From Betaproteobacteria bacterium Ga0077540 (GTDB lineage: Bacteria > Pseudomonadota > Gammaproteobacteria > Burkholderiales > Methylophilaceae), in assembly GCA_001464125.1 (NCBI GenBank), contig LNEP01000001.1:124001-188000 (forward strand): a stretch of 64,000 nucleotides of DNA, in the 5' to 3' direction. Position numbers and translations under genes: made by a program. Positions 54,043-62,523 of the stretch are shown piece by piece. The notes beneath the pieces are model-generated. The model saw nothing but the letters and a program-made list of their open reading frames with translations. It was not told where the DNA came from and did no database searches. Position 1 is the first letter of the stretch. Each line of letters begins with the position of its first letter.

Positions 54043-54150
54043 TGAATACTCGCTAAATCAACGTCGTTATAACTAACTAGACAATTATATATTTGCATAT
54101 TCGCCCACTTGAATTATATTAGCTAACAATCCTGAATTAATCATCATAAA

Positions 54151-54822
54151 ATGAATAAAACACGCGAAGATGATGCAATAGTTGCTTATTTTAAGTTGCT
54201 AAGAGGTAAAGGTGGAGATGATGCAAGTATCGCGCAACGCGAGCACTTCCTGCATCAGCTAGTTCCTTTTCTGGCAGATAAAGAACTTACGGGCACCGTA
54301 TACCGTGAAGCATTAGAGCAGTTTATGGAAGGCCAGGCTGCTGTAGATTGGCCCGCCAATCTGGTGATTGCTCGTGAGTTTTACCCGTTCTGGATGAGTG
54401 ATATTAAAGCGATTAGTCATCTAAACTCAGAACTTGGTTTTGATCTGCACCCGGTAGATTGGATGCCGACCGAAATATCATTAGCAGACCTTTGGAAAAA
54501 GATCGATCAAGAAAAGTTTTCAACGGCCGAGAGCTGGGCCATTAAATCCTACAATAAAGCGTTAAATGATGAACATGCCCCCACCGAAGTTATTGATGTG
54601 CGCATTAAGTTTGCCAAGATTTTAATTGTGCGCTTACGTGACGCACCAGTGACGCAAAAAAACGCTTATCGCATTGCCGTAGATGCTACTACCCCTCTGT
54701 TTGAACTCAAAAAAACACGTCAACTGTTTTTAGTGGTGGTGCGCGAGTTTTATCACTTCTGGTCAGGCAATCCTGATGCTCGTGACCATGTACTTAAAAT
54801 CAACAAGGTTAGTATTTTGTAG
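54151..54822 (+). CDS. Protein of unknown function with an internal repeat
   Basis: A 223-residue soluble protein, mostly helical, that I cannot assign to a family. Two segments share a motif: VIAREFYPFWMSD (about 72-84) and VVVREFYHFWSGN (about 199-211), which suggests two related helical repeats. It has no signal peptide or membrane helix and no cysteine. It lies 170 bases before amtB, whose control region begins a few bases after this stop codon, and diverges from the DUF3301 gene. It could be nitrogen-linked by position only. Confidence 0.75.
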   Translation: MNKTREDDAIVAYFKLLRGKGGDDASIAQREHFLHQLVPFLADKELTGTVYREALEQFMEGQAAVDWPANLVIAREFYPFWMSDIKAISHLNSELGFDLHPVDWMPTEISLADLWKKIDQEKFSTAESWAIKSYNKALNDEHAPTEVIDVRIKFAKILIVRLRDAPVTQKNAYRIAVDATTPLFELKKTRQLFLVVVREFYHFWSGNPDARDHVLKINKVSIL

Positions 54823-54828
54823 ATAAAA

Positions 54829-54845
54829 TGCACAAATTTTGTGCA
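54829..54845. promoter_or_regulatory. NtrC enhancer site 1 of amtB
   Basis: TGCACAAATTTTGTGCA is a perfect 8-1-8 palindrome that fits TGCAC-N7-GTGCA, the NtrC target. Its centre is about 116 bases before the predicted sigma-54 start. Confidence 0.75.
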
Positions 54846-54863
54846 ATGCACTGTGCATTGCAC
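54841..54863. repeat. Perfect 11-1-11 palindrome between the NtrC sites
   Basis: GTGCAATGCAC and its complement GTGCATTGCAC flank a single T. It overlaps both NtrC-like sites by 5 bases each and has TGCAC/GTGCA half-sites at several phases, so it may extend the enhancer or bind a second regulator. Confidence 0.6.
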
Positions 54864-54875
54864 ATTCGTAGTGCG
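54859..54875. promoter_or_regulatory. NtrC enhancer site 2 of amtB
   Basis: TGCACATTCGTAGTGCG matches TGCAC-N7-GTGCA at 9 of 10 conserved positions. It begins exactly 30 bases after site 1 (about three helical turns), like the paired NtrC sites of E. coli glnA. Confidence 0.65.
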
Positions 54876-54925
54876 GTATATTTGCATCTATTTTATTTTT
54901 CCTATAATAATCAACGCACTAACTT

Positions 54926-54942
54926 TTGGCGCGCAATTTGCT
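54926..54942 (+). promoter_or_regulatory. Sigma-54 promoter of amtB
   Basis: TTGGCGCGCAATTTGCT has GG (54928-54929) and GC (54940-54941) with 10 bases between and differs from the consensus TGGCAC-N5-TTGC by one base. The predicted start is near 54953, about 38 bases before the amtB ATG. Confidence 0.8.
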
Positions 54943-54990
54943 TTCTGTCTTTCAAAATAAATAATCAACATAATGATCAAGGAGATTGCC

Positions 54991-56193
54991 ATGGATGGCT
55001 TAATTTCGGCCAATGATGTCTTGTTTGTATTATTAGGTGCCATCATGGTGCTAGCAATGCATGCAGGGTTTGCATTTTTAGAAGTGGGGACAGTACGCAG
55101 TAAAAACCAAGTAAACGCTTTGGTGAAAATCATGGTGGATTTTTCTATCTCCACCATCGCCTATTTTTTCATTGGGTATAGCATCGCTTATGGCATCAGT
55201 TTTTATAGTGGTGCGGAAGTACTTGCAGCAAAAAATGGTTACGATTTAGTAAAGTTTTTCTTTTTGCTGACGTTTGCAGCAGCCATACCGGCCATTATCT
55301 CGGGTGGTATTGCTGAGCGCGCTAAATTCAATCCACAAATGGCAGCTACCTTTTTAGTGGTGGGCTTTGTCTATCCATTTTTCGAAGGCATTGCATGGAA
55401 CGGACATTTAGGTATTCAAGATTGGTTACTTGCCACCTTTGGTGCTAAGTTTAGAGACTTTGCAGGCTCTGTGGTAGTGCATGCCATGGGGGGATGGATC
55501 GCGCTTACTGCAGTGATACTGTTGGGTGCGCGAAATGGCCGCTACAGCAAAGAGGGAAAACTCCACGCCTACCCACCCTCAAATATTCCATTTTTGGCAC
55601 TAGGTGCTTGGATTTTGACCGTAGGCTGGTTTGGCTTTAATGTCATGTCTGCACAAGCGGTGCAGGGTATATCGGGATTGGTTGCAGTCAACTCATTGAT
55701 GGCGCTTGTTGGCGGTACTTTAGCGGCGCTGGTATTAGGTAAAAATGACCCTGGTTTTGTCCACAACGGCCCCCTGGCTGGTTTGGTGGCAGTGTGCGCA
55801 GGCTCAGACATTATGCATCCGCTGGGTGCTTTAACCACAGGTTTGGTGGCAGGAGCATTGTTTGTATGGGCGTTTACTCTGACTCAAAACCGCTTAAAAA
55901 TTGATGATGTCTTAGGCGTATGGCCATTACATGGTTTATGTGGTGCATGGGGTGGTATTGCTGCTGGTATTTTTGGCGCAAAATCCTTAGGTGGCACAGG
56001 TGGCGGTGAAGCGGGCGTGAGTTTGATGTCACAGCTGGTGGGAACTGGGTTGGGGATCGTGGTTGCCTTAGTAGGTGGATTTGTTGTCTACGGTGTATTA
56101 AAGGCAGTGGTGGGTATCCGCATGGATGCAGAAGCTGAATTTGATGGCGCTGACTTGAGTATCCATAAAATTCCGGCACGCTCAGAAGATTAA
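54991..56193 (+). CDS. amtB: Ammonium transporter AmtB
   Basis: A 400-residue Amt channel with 11 membrane helices. Start at 54991, preceded by AAGGAG; an upstream ATG at 54973 lacks one. The twin pore histidines are in VVVHAMGGWIAL and WPLHGLCGAWGG, and IPFLALGAWILTVGWFGFN covers part of the pore region. The cytoplasmic C-terminus (IRMDAEAEFDGADLSIH) is the GlnK-binding type. There is no glnK beside it, unusual but not rare. The control region carries two NtrC sites and a sigma-54 promoter, so expression should follow nitrogen limitation. Confidence 0.95.
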   Translation: MDGLISANDVLFVLLGAIMVLAMHAGFAFLEVGTVRSKNQVNALVKIMVDFSISTIAYFFIGYSIAYGISFYSGAEVLAAKNGYDLVKFFFLLTFAAAIPAIISGGIAERAKFNPQMAATFLVVGFVYPFFEGIAWNGHLGIQDWLLATFGAKFRDFAGSVVVHAMGGWIALTAVILLGARNGRYSKEGKLHAYPPSNIPFLALGAWILTVGWFGFNVMSAQAVQGISGLVAVNSLMALVGGTLAALVLGKNDPGFVHNGPLAGLVAVCAGSDIMHPLGALTTGLVAGALFVWAFTLTQNRLKIDDVLGVWPLHGLCGAWGGIAAGIFGAKSLGGTGGGEAGVSLMSQLVGTGLGIVVALVGGFVVYGVLKAVVGIRMDAEAEFDGADLSIHKIPARSED

Positions 56194-56223
56194 ACTAGCG
56201 TATTAATTGCCGTAATAAAATCA

Positions 56224-56255
56224 CAAGGGCTTGAGTATTCAAGCCCTTGTTTTTT
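56224..56255 (+). terminator. Rho-independent terminator after amtB
   Basis: An 11-bp stem (CAAGGGCTTGA / TCAAGCCCTTG) with a GTAT loop is followed by six T residues, 30 bases after the amtB stop codon. Confidence 0.9.
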
Positions 56256-56298
56256 GTATCCTCTTCACTGAATATTGTAAGTGGTACGTTACATACCA

Positions 56299-56850
56299 CT
56301 AACTTTTCTTGGTGGGCAGCATTCGCTGTAAAGTGTTGTCCTTAATGATGTAATGGTGAAATAACGCGGCGACTGCGTGCAACGCAATCACGTAATAACC
56401 AATTTCCCCAACTGTGGTGTGTATTTTTTTGATGGTTTTGGCGAGATCCTTATTCTCTTCAATTAATGCTGGCAGAGATAAGCCAAAAAATGGAATTGGC
56501 TTACCTGCTGCGCTGAGCATTAGCCAGCCACCAATAGGCACCGCAATCATCAAAATATACAAAAATGTATGTACCAAGTGCGCTAAGCCCGTTTGCCATT
56601 TTGGCGGTGTGGGCAGAATTGGAGGGGTTGCTTGAGAGATTCTAACTATCAATCTAAAAGACGCTAAGCCGAGTATCAGGAGACCCATCATGAAGTGCCA
56701 TGTTTTAAAGTTTTCACGGATATCGCTTCCTTTCGGATAAAGCTCTCGCAGTTCAATGCATGCATATACTGCAATCATCAGTACCAGCATTAACCAATGT
56801 AGCGCGATGGATACTTTGTGGTACTGCTGTGTGGAGGTGTGAGTGGTCAT
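56299..56850 (-). CDS. Cytochrome b561 (di-haem membrane protein)
   Basis: A 183-residue protein with four membrane helices and the histidines expected for two b-type haems: ALHWLMLVLM (helix 1), TWHFMMGLLIL (helix 2) and HTTVGEIGYYVIALHAVAALFHHY (helices 3-4). Bacterial b561 of this type (YodB/CybB) passes electrons from quinol, and CybB is a superoxide:ubiquinone reductase. It is convergent with amtB and divergent from the PepSY gene. Confidence 0.92.
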   Translation of the reverse strand: MTTHTSTQQYHKVSIALHWLMLVLMIAVYACIELRELYPKGSDIRENFKTWHFMMGLLILGLASFRLIVRISQATPPILPTPPKWQTGLAHLVHTFLYILMIAVPIGGWLMLSAAGKPIPFFGLSLPALIEENKDLAKTIKKIHTTVGEIGYYVIALHAVAALFHHYIIKDNTLQRMLPTKKS

Positions 56851-57078
56851 CTTGGTAAATATCTCTTATACGTTTTTGTGATTAGTGTGATTCGACGTGC
56901 CTGTGCAGGATTTATACATATTAATCCCTAACTAAGGGTGACGACAATATAGAGGCTGTAGAACTTAGTTAATAATTGTAATCCCTGAAAACTGATTCAA
57001 TTTCACGTGAATGCCTAGATAATTTGGCTGAATATAACCAGAAATGTAAAAAATATGTAAAAAAATCAATTACCTATT

Positions 57079-57108
57079 GAACTTTTAAACTGTGAACCCA
57101 TACTATAT
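57079..57108 (+). promoter_or_regulatory. Putative promoter of the PepSY gene
   Basis: TTGAAC and TACTAT are 18 bases apart in the region before the gene, within a 297-base gap. An 8-bp inverted repeat TAACTAAG / CTTAGTTA (56929-56936 and 56964-56971) lies further upstream and might be an operator. Confidence 0.35.
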
Positions 57109-57147
57109 AGGCAAGTTTTTTGTAAAAAAGTCCTAGAGGAGAAAAGT

Positions 57148-57672
57148 ATGTTACGTTTAACAATGGGTGCTGCGGTATTGGCATTGGCGTTTTCAGGTGC
57201 TGCAAACGCAGGCCATGAAACATTAAAACCAAAAAGCTACGATAGTTTAGGTAAGTGCGTGAAAGCTGCTTTAACTAAGCACGACGGGAAAATTGTAAAA
57301 GTTGAGTACAAGTCAGAGAAAAAAGCAGGCGTGTACGAATTTGATGTCGAGACTCCCGATGGTAAAGCTTGGGATATCGAGTGTGATGCAAAAACTAGCA
57401 AAATCACAGAAGTAGAAGAGGAAGTAAAAGCAGATGATGCTAGATTTAAAGCCTTAGCTAAAGTGTCAGAAGCAGACGCTAAAGCGACTGCATTGGCTGC
57501 TCATCCTGGTTCAGTAGTAGAAGTTGAATATGAGTTAGAGCCAGACGGCAAAGGCTCATATGAGTTTGATATTCTAGAAGCAGACGGCGAAGAAATAAAG
57601 GTCGAAGTGGATGCAACTACAGGTAAGATTGTAGAAGTCAGCTACGAGAACTATCAGATTGGCCAAGAGTAA
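57148..57672 (+). CDS. Exported PepSY domain protein
   Basis: A 174-residue periplasmic protein with a signal peptide ([18 protein letters not shown]) and two tandem PepSY repeats: [20 protein letters not shown] and [20 protein letters not shown]. Each repeat ends in a segment rich in Glu and Asp ([20 protein letters not shown]) that could bind calcium. PepSY proteins often inhibit or sense peptidases. AGGAG is 6 bases before the ATG and a strong terminator follows. The protein is very acidic. Confidence 0.9.
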   Translation: MLRLTMGAAVLALAFSGAANAGHETLKPKSYDSLGKCVKAALTKHDGKIVKVEYKSEKKAGVYEFDVETPDGKAWDIECDAKTSKITEVEEEVKADDARFKALAKVSEADAKATALAAHPGSVVEVEYELEPDGKGSYEFDILEADGEEIKVEVDATTGKIVEVSYENYQIGQE

Positions 57673-57706
57673 TTACTGCCAACCTAGCAGAGTGATGTAA
57701 GTAGAA

Positions 57707-57734
57707 TAAAAAGGCGCATTTTGCGCCTTTTTAT
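57707..57734. terminator. Bidirectional rho-independent terminator
   Basis: A stem with AAGGCGCA / TGCGCCTT and a three-base loop is flanked by A and T runs on both sides, so it can end transcripts in either direction. It lies 35 bases after the PepSY stop codon. Confidence 0.85.
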
Positions 57735-57786
57735 TTCCCGGATATATCTTAGAAATACGTATGGCTTTGCTCTGCATCAGCCATGT

Positions 57787-57792
57787 TAAAAT
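57787..57792 (+). promoter_or_regulatory. -10-like box immediately before ispD
   Basis: TAAAAT (5 of 6 matches) ends 5 bases before the ATG at 57798. Transcription would then start at or inside the start codon. No Shine-Dalgarno sequence is present and no good -35 is seen. Confidence 0.35.
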
Positions 57793-57797
57793 GTGGC

Positions 57798-58484
57798 ATG
57801 ACAAATTTTCATGCCATCATTCCTGCCGCTGGAAATGGCGCTCGCATGGGCGCGGAAATTCCCAAACAATATCTTAAACTGAATGGGTTGCCCTTAATTC
57901 AGCATAGCATTCAGACTTTTGAGCAATCTGCAAACATACATTCTGTGCATGTGGTGTTAAGTGAAGATGACGCACATTGGCATGACGCTGGTATTGTGTG
58001 TGGTGAAAAAACTTATGTTCACACCTGTGGTGGTGCCACGCGTGCAGCAACGGTATTGAATGGCTTGCTGGCCTTGCAGTCAGTTGCAGAGCCTGAAGAC
58101 TGGGTGCTAGTGCACGATGCAGCAAGGCCTGGTTTAAATCAGTTTTTGCTTAATACGCTCATTGCACAATTACGAGATGATGCCGTGGGAGGCTTGCTTG
58201 CTATGCCGTTAGCAGATACGCTGAAACAAGCCGATGCGAAGCGCCATGTCAAAAAAACTATCCCTCGAGAGCAACTTTGGCAAGCACAAACGCCTCAAAT
58301 GTTTAGATTGGGTGTGCTAATTGAAGCGCTTACTCAATTTGATGGACAACCTACCGATGAAGCACAGGCTATTGAAGCACTTGGCTTACAGCCCACTTTA
58401 GTGGCCGGTGCGCTCAGAAATCTAAAAATAACGTATCCCCAAGATCTTGCAGTAGTTGGCGCGCTATTGCATTTAACGGAGTAA
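57798..58484 (+). CDS. ispD: 2-C-methyl-D-erythritol 4-phosphate cytidylyltransferase
   Basis: A 228-residue enzyme of the MEP isoprenoid pathway that attaches CTP to methylerythritol phosphate. The start at 57798 (MTNFHAIIPAAGNGARMG) fits the nucleotide-binding loop and family length; an ATG 15 bases upstream is possible. Further motifs: PKQYLKLNG and VLVHDAARPGL, then EAQAIEALG near the end. The next gene ispF starts 9 bases after the stop, the usual pairing. The message may be leaderless. Confidence 0.95.
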   Translation: MTNFHAIIPAAGNGARMGAEIPKQYLKLNGLPLIQHSIQTFEQSANIHSVHVVLSEDDAHWHDAGIVCGEKTYVHTCGGATRAATVLNGLLALQSVAEPEDWVLVHDAARPGLNQFLLNTLIAQLRDDAVGGLLAMPLADTLKQADAKRHVKKTIPREQLWQAQTPQMFRLGVLIEALTQFDGQPTDEAQAIEALGLQPTLVAGALRNLKITYPQDLAVVGALLHLTE

Positions 58485-58493
58485 AAAGGCCGT

Positions 58494-58979
58494 ATGAAGA
58501 TTCCTTTTAGAGTAGGTCACGGATTTGACGTGCATGCCTTAGTGACAGGGCGTCCATGTGTCATTGGCGGCGTGAATATTCCTTATGAGCGTGGCTTGGA
58601 TGGGCATTCTGATGCTGATGTGTTATTGCATGCCATTTGTGATGCGCTGTTAGGCGCGGCTGCATTAGGTGATATTGGTAAACATTTTCCACCTAGCGAT
58701 ATGCGTTATAAAGGCATCGACTCACGTAATCTATTACGACATGTGGTGGCTTTATTGCATGGCCATGGTTTTGTGGTTGGCAATATTGATGCAACGGTCA
58801 TTTGTGAAGCGCCAAGACTCAGTCAGCATACGGCACAAATGCAACAGCATATTGCAGAAGACTGCGCGATTGTTGTCGGACAAGTCAATGTTAAAGCCAC
58901 CACCACAGAGAAGCTCGGTTTTACTGGCCGAGGTGAAGGCATTGCCGCCGAGGCGGTATGTTTGATTATGTCGCAATAG
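58494..58979 (+). CDS. ispF: 2-C-methyl-D-erythritol 2,4-cyclodiphosphate synthase
   Basis: A 161-residue trimeric zinc enzyme that follows IspD and IspE in the MEP pathway. The metal-binding DVHALV (Asp12, His14), and the [13 protein letters not shown] and [21 protein letters not shown] motifs are present. It is 9 bases downstream of ispD and 51 bases before the ABC exporter gene. No ispE is in the window. Confidence 0.97.
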   Translation: MKIPFRVGHGFDVHALVTGRPCVIGGVNIPYERGLDGHSDADVLLHAICDALLGAAALGDIGKHFPPSDMRYKGIDSRNLLRHVVALLHGHGFVVGNIDATVICEAPRLSQHTAQMQQHIAEDCAIVVGQVNVKATTTEKLGFTGRGEGIAAEAVCLIMSQ

Positions 58980-59030
58980 CCCCACCATATTCAATCCAGT
59001 CACAATTAGTCAACATTAAGTAGAGTGAGC

Positions 59031-60854
59031 ATGTTCCGTTGGTTTGAAAATCTTGTTAACCCGTTTCCAGAGCAGGTGATTAGCACACCGCCCAAGCAGT
59101 TTTGGGCGTTTGTGTGGTCTTGCACGGAGGGTATGCGCCCATTTATTTTGGGGATGACCTTGCTCACCGCCATCATAGGTGCGTTTGAGGCGCTTCTATT
59201 TGCCATGATGGGCAAAGTGGTGGACACGCTAAGCCATATCGCCCCGAATGTATTATGGCAACAGCACTTGCATGATTTGCTGCTATTGGCTGGTATTTTA
59301 TTGTTCAGTACCGTGGTGATTTGGATCCAAACCTTGCTTAAACACCAAACATTGGCTGGTAATTTTCCGATGCGTTTACGTTGGAGTTTCCATCGTTTGA
59401 TGCTGGGGCAAAGCATGAGTTTTTATCAGGATGAGTTTGCTGGGCGTGTCTCTGCCAAAGTCATGCAGACTGCGCTCGCAGTGCGCGATGTATGGTTTAT
59501 CGTCTCCGATATCATGGTGTATGTGGTGATTTATTTTGTGACCATTGTGACCGTAGTGGGTGGGTTCAGCTTGGTCATCGTGTGGCCATTCTTGATTTGG
59601 CTGGCATTGTATATTGGTGCGCTGACTTACTTTATCCCACGTCTTGCTAAAGTTTCGCAGCGACAGGCTGATGCAAGGGCGCTCATGACTGGACGTATTA
59701 CGGATGCTTATACCAATATCAGCACCGTTAAATTGTTTTCGCACGCTGGGCGCGAAGCCAATTATGCAAAGTCTGCCATGCATGAGTTTTTAGGTACGGT
59801 AAAAAAACAGATGCAAATGGTCAGCAGTGTCGAAACCATTAATCACTTCCTCAATATGCTGTTGATTATTGGCTGTGGCGGCATGGCCTTGTGGCTATGG
59901 ACACAAGGCAAAGTAGGGATGGGCGCTGTGGCTGCCATTACCGCCATGTGTTTGCGCCTAAACGGCATCTCCCATTGGGTGATGTGGGAGATGACTTCGC
60001 TATATGAGCAAGTAGGTACGGTGCAAGATGGCATCAATACGTTATCTGCCATGCATAAAGTGCAAGATGTGCCTGACGCAAAATCAATAGAAGTGAAACG
60101 TGGCGAGATTTTGTTTGACCGTGTGCAATTTGGTTATGAAGGCCAGCCGGCGTTGCTGCAAGACTTTCAGCTTCACATTCAAGCAGGTGAGCGCGTAGGG
60201 TTGGTCGGGCGCTCTGGCGCGGGAAAATCAACTTTGGTCAATTTACTGCTGCGTTTTTATGATATTCAGGGCGGTCAAATTTTAATTGACGGGCAGAATA
60301 TTCAGCAAGTCACACAAAATAGTTTACGTGCGCATGTAGGTATGGTCACACAAGATACCTCGTTATTACATCGCTCCGTGCGCGACAATATTTTGTATGG
60401 TCGTCCAGACGCCACCGAGCAGGACATGATTGAAGCGGCTAAACGTGCCGAAGCGCATGACTTCATTCTGACATTACGAGATGCCAAAGGGCGTACCGGT
60501 TATGATGCGCATGTGGGAGAGCGAGGTGTGAAGCTGTCTGGAGGCCAACGTCAGCGTATTGCCATTGCCCGCGTCATGCTCAAAGATGCGCCAATATTGC
60601 TGTTAGACGAAGCTACCAGTGCATTGGATTCTGAAGTGGAACTGGCTATCCAAAGCCATTTGGATCAGTTAATGGAACGTAAAACCGTGGTGGCCATTGC
60701 ACACCGCTTATCTACTATTGCTGCTATGGACAGGCTGATTGTGTTGGATGCTGGCGAAATAGTAGAGCAGGGCACACACCAAGAGTTGCTGTCACATAAT
60801 GGTGTGTACGCCAAGTTATGGGCACACCAAAGCGGAGGTTTCTTACTGGATTAG
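59031..60854 (+). CDS. ABC exporter with fused membrane and ATPase domains
   Basis: A 607-residue half-transporter. The membrane domain (about 30-330, six helices) is followed by an ATPase domain (about 350-600) with Walker A GRSGAGKST, signature LSGGQRQRIAIARV, Walker B ILLLDEATSALDS and the H-loop AHRLST. It resembles ABCB/MsbA-type lipid or drug exporters; substrate unknown. The start is ATG at 59031; a GTG two codons upstream is also in frame. It follows ispF but has no functional tie to it. Confidence 0.93.
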   Translation: MFRWFENLVNPFPEQVISTPPKQFWAFVWSCTEGMRPFILGMTLLTAIIGAFEALLFAMMGKVVDTLSHIAPNVLWQQHLHDLLLLAGILLFSTVVIWIQTLLKHQTLAGNFPMRLRWSFHRLMLGQSMSFYQDEFAGRVSAKVMQTALAVRDVWFIVSDIMVYVVIYFVTIVTVVGGFSLVIVWPFLIWLALYIGALTYFIPRLAKVSQRQADARALMTGRITDAYTNISTVKLFSHAGREANYAKSAMHEFLGTVKKQMQMVSSVETINHFLNMLLIIGCGGMALWLWTQGKVGMGAVAAITAMCLRLNGISHWVMWEMTSLYEQVGTVQDGINTLSAMHKVQDVPDAKSIEVKRGEILFDRVQFGYEGQPALLQDFQLHIQAGERVGLVGRSGAGKSTLVNLLLRFYDIQGGQILIDGQNIQQVTQNSLRAHVGMVTQDTSLLHRSVRDNILYGRPDATEQDMIEAAKRAEAHDFILTLRDAKGRTGYDAHVGERGVKLSGGQRQRIAIARVMLKDAPILLLDEATSALDSEVELAIQSHLDQLMERKTVVAIAHRLSTIAAMDRLIVLDAGEIVEQGTHQELLSHNGVYAKLWAHQSGGFLLD

Positions 60855-60947
60855 TGACGAGCTAGTGGCAGATAAATCCCCTTAGCGGTCATTCCATATT
60901 CAGGCTTACTTGGCGTTGTGTCCCTAAGACCCCTCTTGAAGAGAATC

Positions 60948-61589
60948 TTAAGACCTGCGTTCAATTGATAAATGTTGTGTATGTTTACGGCGTGCAGCAA
61001 ACCCAACAACGCCCAAACCAGCTAGAATTATTGCGTAAGTCTCTGGCTCTGGTAATGCTGCTATCGGAGTGCCTTCCAAAATTAGTCCCGCGGCATATTC
61101 ATAACCTACATTACTCCATGTTTCACCGTAACTCGAAGAAAATGCAGATTCAATTGGGTATGGTGCAGTAATGACTAATCCTCCAGAAAAAAACTGACCT
61201 TTTCTGACCTCAAACGACACCCAATAACTGCCAGCATCAACTAACCAATCTAGGTTGCCAGGGCCATACCAGCCATTACCTCCTACTGAAAAAATGTTGT
61301 TGTAAAGTTCTTGCCCGGGAAGGTTGTCTACATTGTTGTAAAGAGCTACCGTAATATCTCTTGGGTCTGCGTAATATAAGAAATAGCCTTGGACTTCGGT
61401 TATGTTAGTTGTCTGTGATAAGTTCACTTTTAATGCGACTGAGTTATTACAATGAAGACCATAGTTATCATCTCTACAAATTGGTGCGAACGTAGAGCCA
61501 GATGGCGCACCAGTATCGATCAAAACCGCGCCTTGTGCTAACGAGCAAAAAAGGAGGGCGGGTAATAAAAAGACAAGAAATTTTCCCAT
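60948..61589 (-). CDS. PEP-CTERM protein 1
   Basis: A 213-residue secreted protein. The start at 61589 has AAGG nine bases upstream and gives a signal peptide (MGKFLVFLLPALLFCSLAQG); a frame from 61607 adds six residues. Mature domain is beta-rich with two cysteines (PICRDD, LHCNN). The C-terminal sorting signal is PEPETYAIILAGLGVVGFAA followed by RRKH, a motif cut by exosortase and rhomboid-type systems in EPS-producing bacteria. Paralogue of the two genes upstream; no exosortase is encoded in this window. Confidence 0.85.
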   Translation of the reverse strand: MGKFLVFLLPALLFCSLAQGAVLIDTGAPSGSTFAPICRDDNYGLHCNNSVALKVNLSQTTNITEVQGYFLYYADPRDITVALYNNVDNLPGQELYNNIFSVGGNGWYGPGNLDWLVDAGSYWVSFEVRKGQFFSGGLVITAPYPIESAFSSSYGETWSNVGYEYAAGLILEGTPIAALPEPETYAIILAGLGVVGFAARRKHTQHLSIERRS

Positions 61590-61788
61590 TAAAAGCAGCC
61601 TTATCATGATTTTCGTTAACCGAGTGTAGTAGGACTATTCTATAAAAGACTTAAGCCGAAAGTACTGCCCTTGTAATATTTACTTAATAAACATGGCAAC
61701 ATTTTCTTAGTTCAAATCTAAGGATAGGCAATAATTATTGAATTCCCTTAGCCGAACTTCAAAACCAATTCATCAATCATTAAAACGA

Positions 61789-62457
61789 TTACATCTGTTT
61801 GTTTCTTAGTCTAACCGCAAACCCCAACAAGCCTATCCCGCACAATAGCATCGCATACGTGTCTGGTTCCGGGACTGCTGCAACCCCTTGTAAGGAAAAG
61901 GCCAATGTACCGGGGTAATAATCAAACCACTCACTTAGATTAAATTCGTGTGAATAGACGGTATTTCCTATGTTAGAGGAGTAACCCCATAATGCATTGT
62001 CATAGACCCATTGATTAGATTCATAGGTTTCACTTAAATGCATTCCAAGCCAGTAAATTGAGCCAGCATTTACTGGAATTTGCGACTCAAAATCGAATGC
62101 TAGACTTTTGACTGTACCCCAATAGTAAAAACTCAAATCAGTATCTGTGAGATTGATGTTTTTTCCATAACCACGAGTTATTACCTGTCCAGGTTTACCC
62201 CCATCGTCACTGTATAGATAGTATTCTGCAATCCCATCCCATGATGAAAAGTTTCCCTTACCCATGACCTGGAGCGTAGCCCCGGTAAGATCGAAATTTG
62301 AAGGCAACGAAAAGTCATCAGCCATTAATCGATAAGTTGCGTAATTTGCGATACCTTCATTCGTCATAGGTCCAGTGTCGAAAATTGTATCGGCATGCGA
62401 TAAATTCGACATGAAAGCAACAGTAGAGGCTAGCATCACTAAAAGCAGATTTTTCAT
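61789..62457 (-). CDS. PEP-CTERM protein 2
   Basis: A 222-residue secreted protein: a signal peptide (MKNLLLVMLASTVAFMSNLS), then a beta-rich domain with ADDFSLPSNFDLTGATLQVM and several aromatic-rich stretches, then VPEPDTYAMLLCGIGLLGFA and a short basic tail, the PEP-CTERM signal. GAGAAG precedes the ATG. It shares its overall plan with PEP-CTERM protein 1 (both open with an Asp-Thr-Gly segment), but sequence similarity is low. Confidence 0.87.
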   Translation of the reverse strand: MKNLLLVMLASTVAFMSNLSHADTIFDTGPMTNEGIANYATYRLMADDFSLPSNFDLTGATLQVMGKGNFSSWDGIAEYYLYSDDGGKPGQVITRGYGKNINLTDTDLSFYYWGTVKSLAFDFESQIPVNAGSIYWLGMHLSETYESNQWVYDNALWGYSSNIGNTVYSHEFNLSEWFDYYPGTLAFSLQGVAAVPEPDTYAMLLCGIGLLGFAVRLRNKQM

Positions 62458-62523
62458 AACTTCTCACTCATTTCTAGTTGTTTTAATCGGATATTTTTTT
62501 AATATGGTTGTGTAATCTATAAA

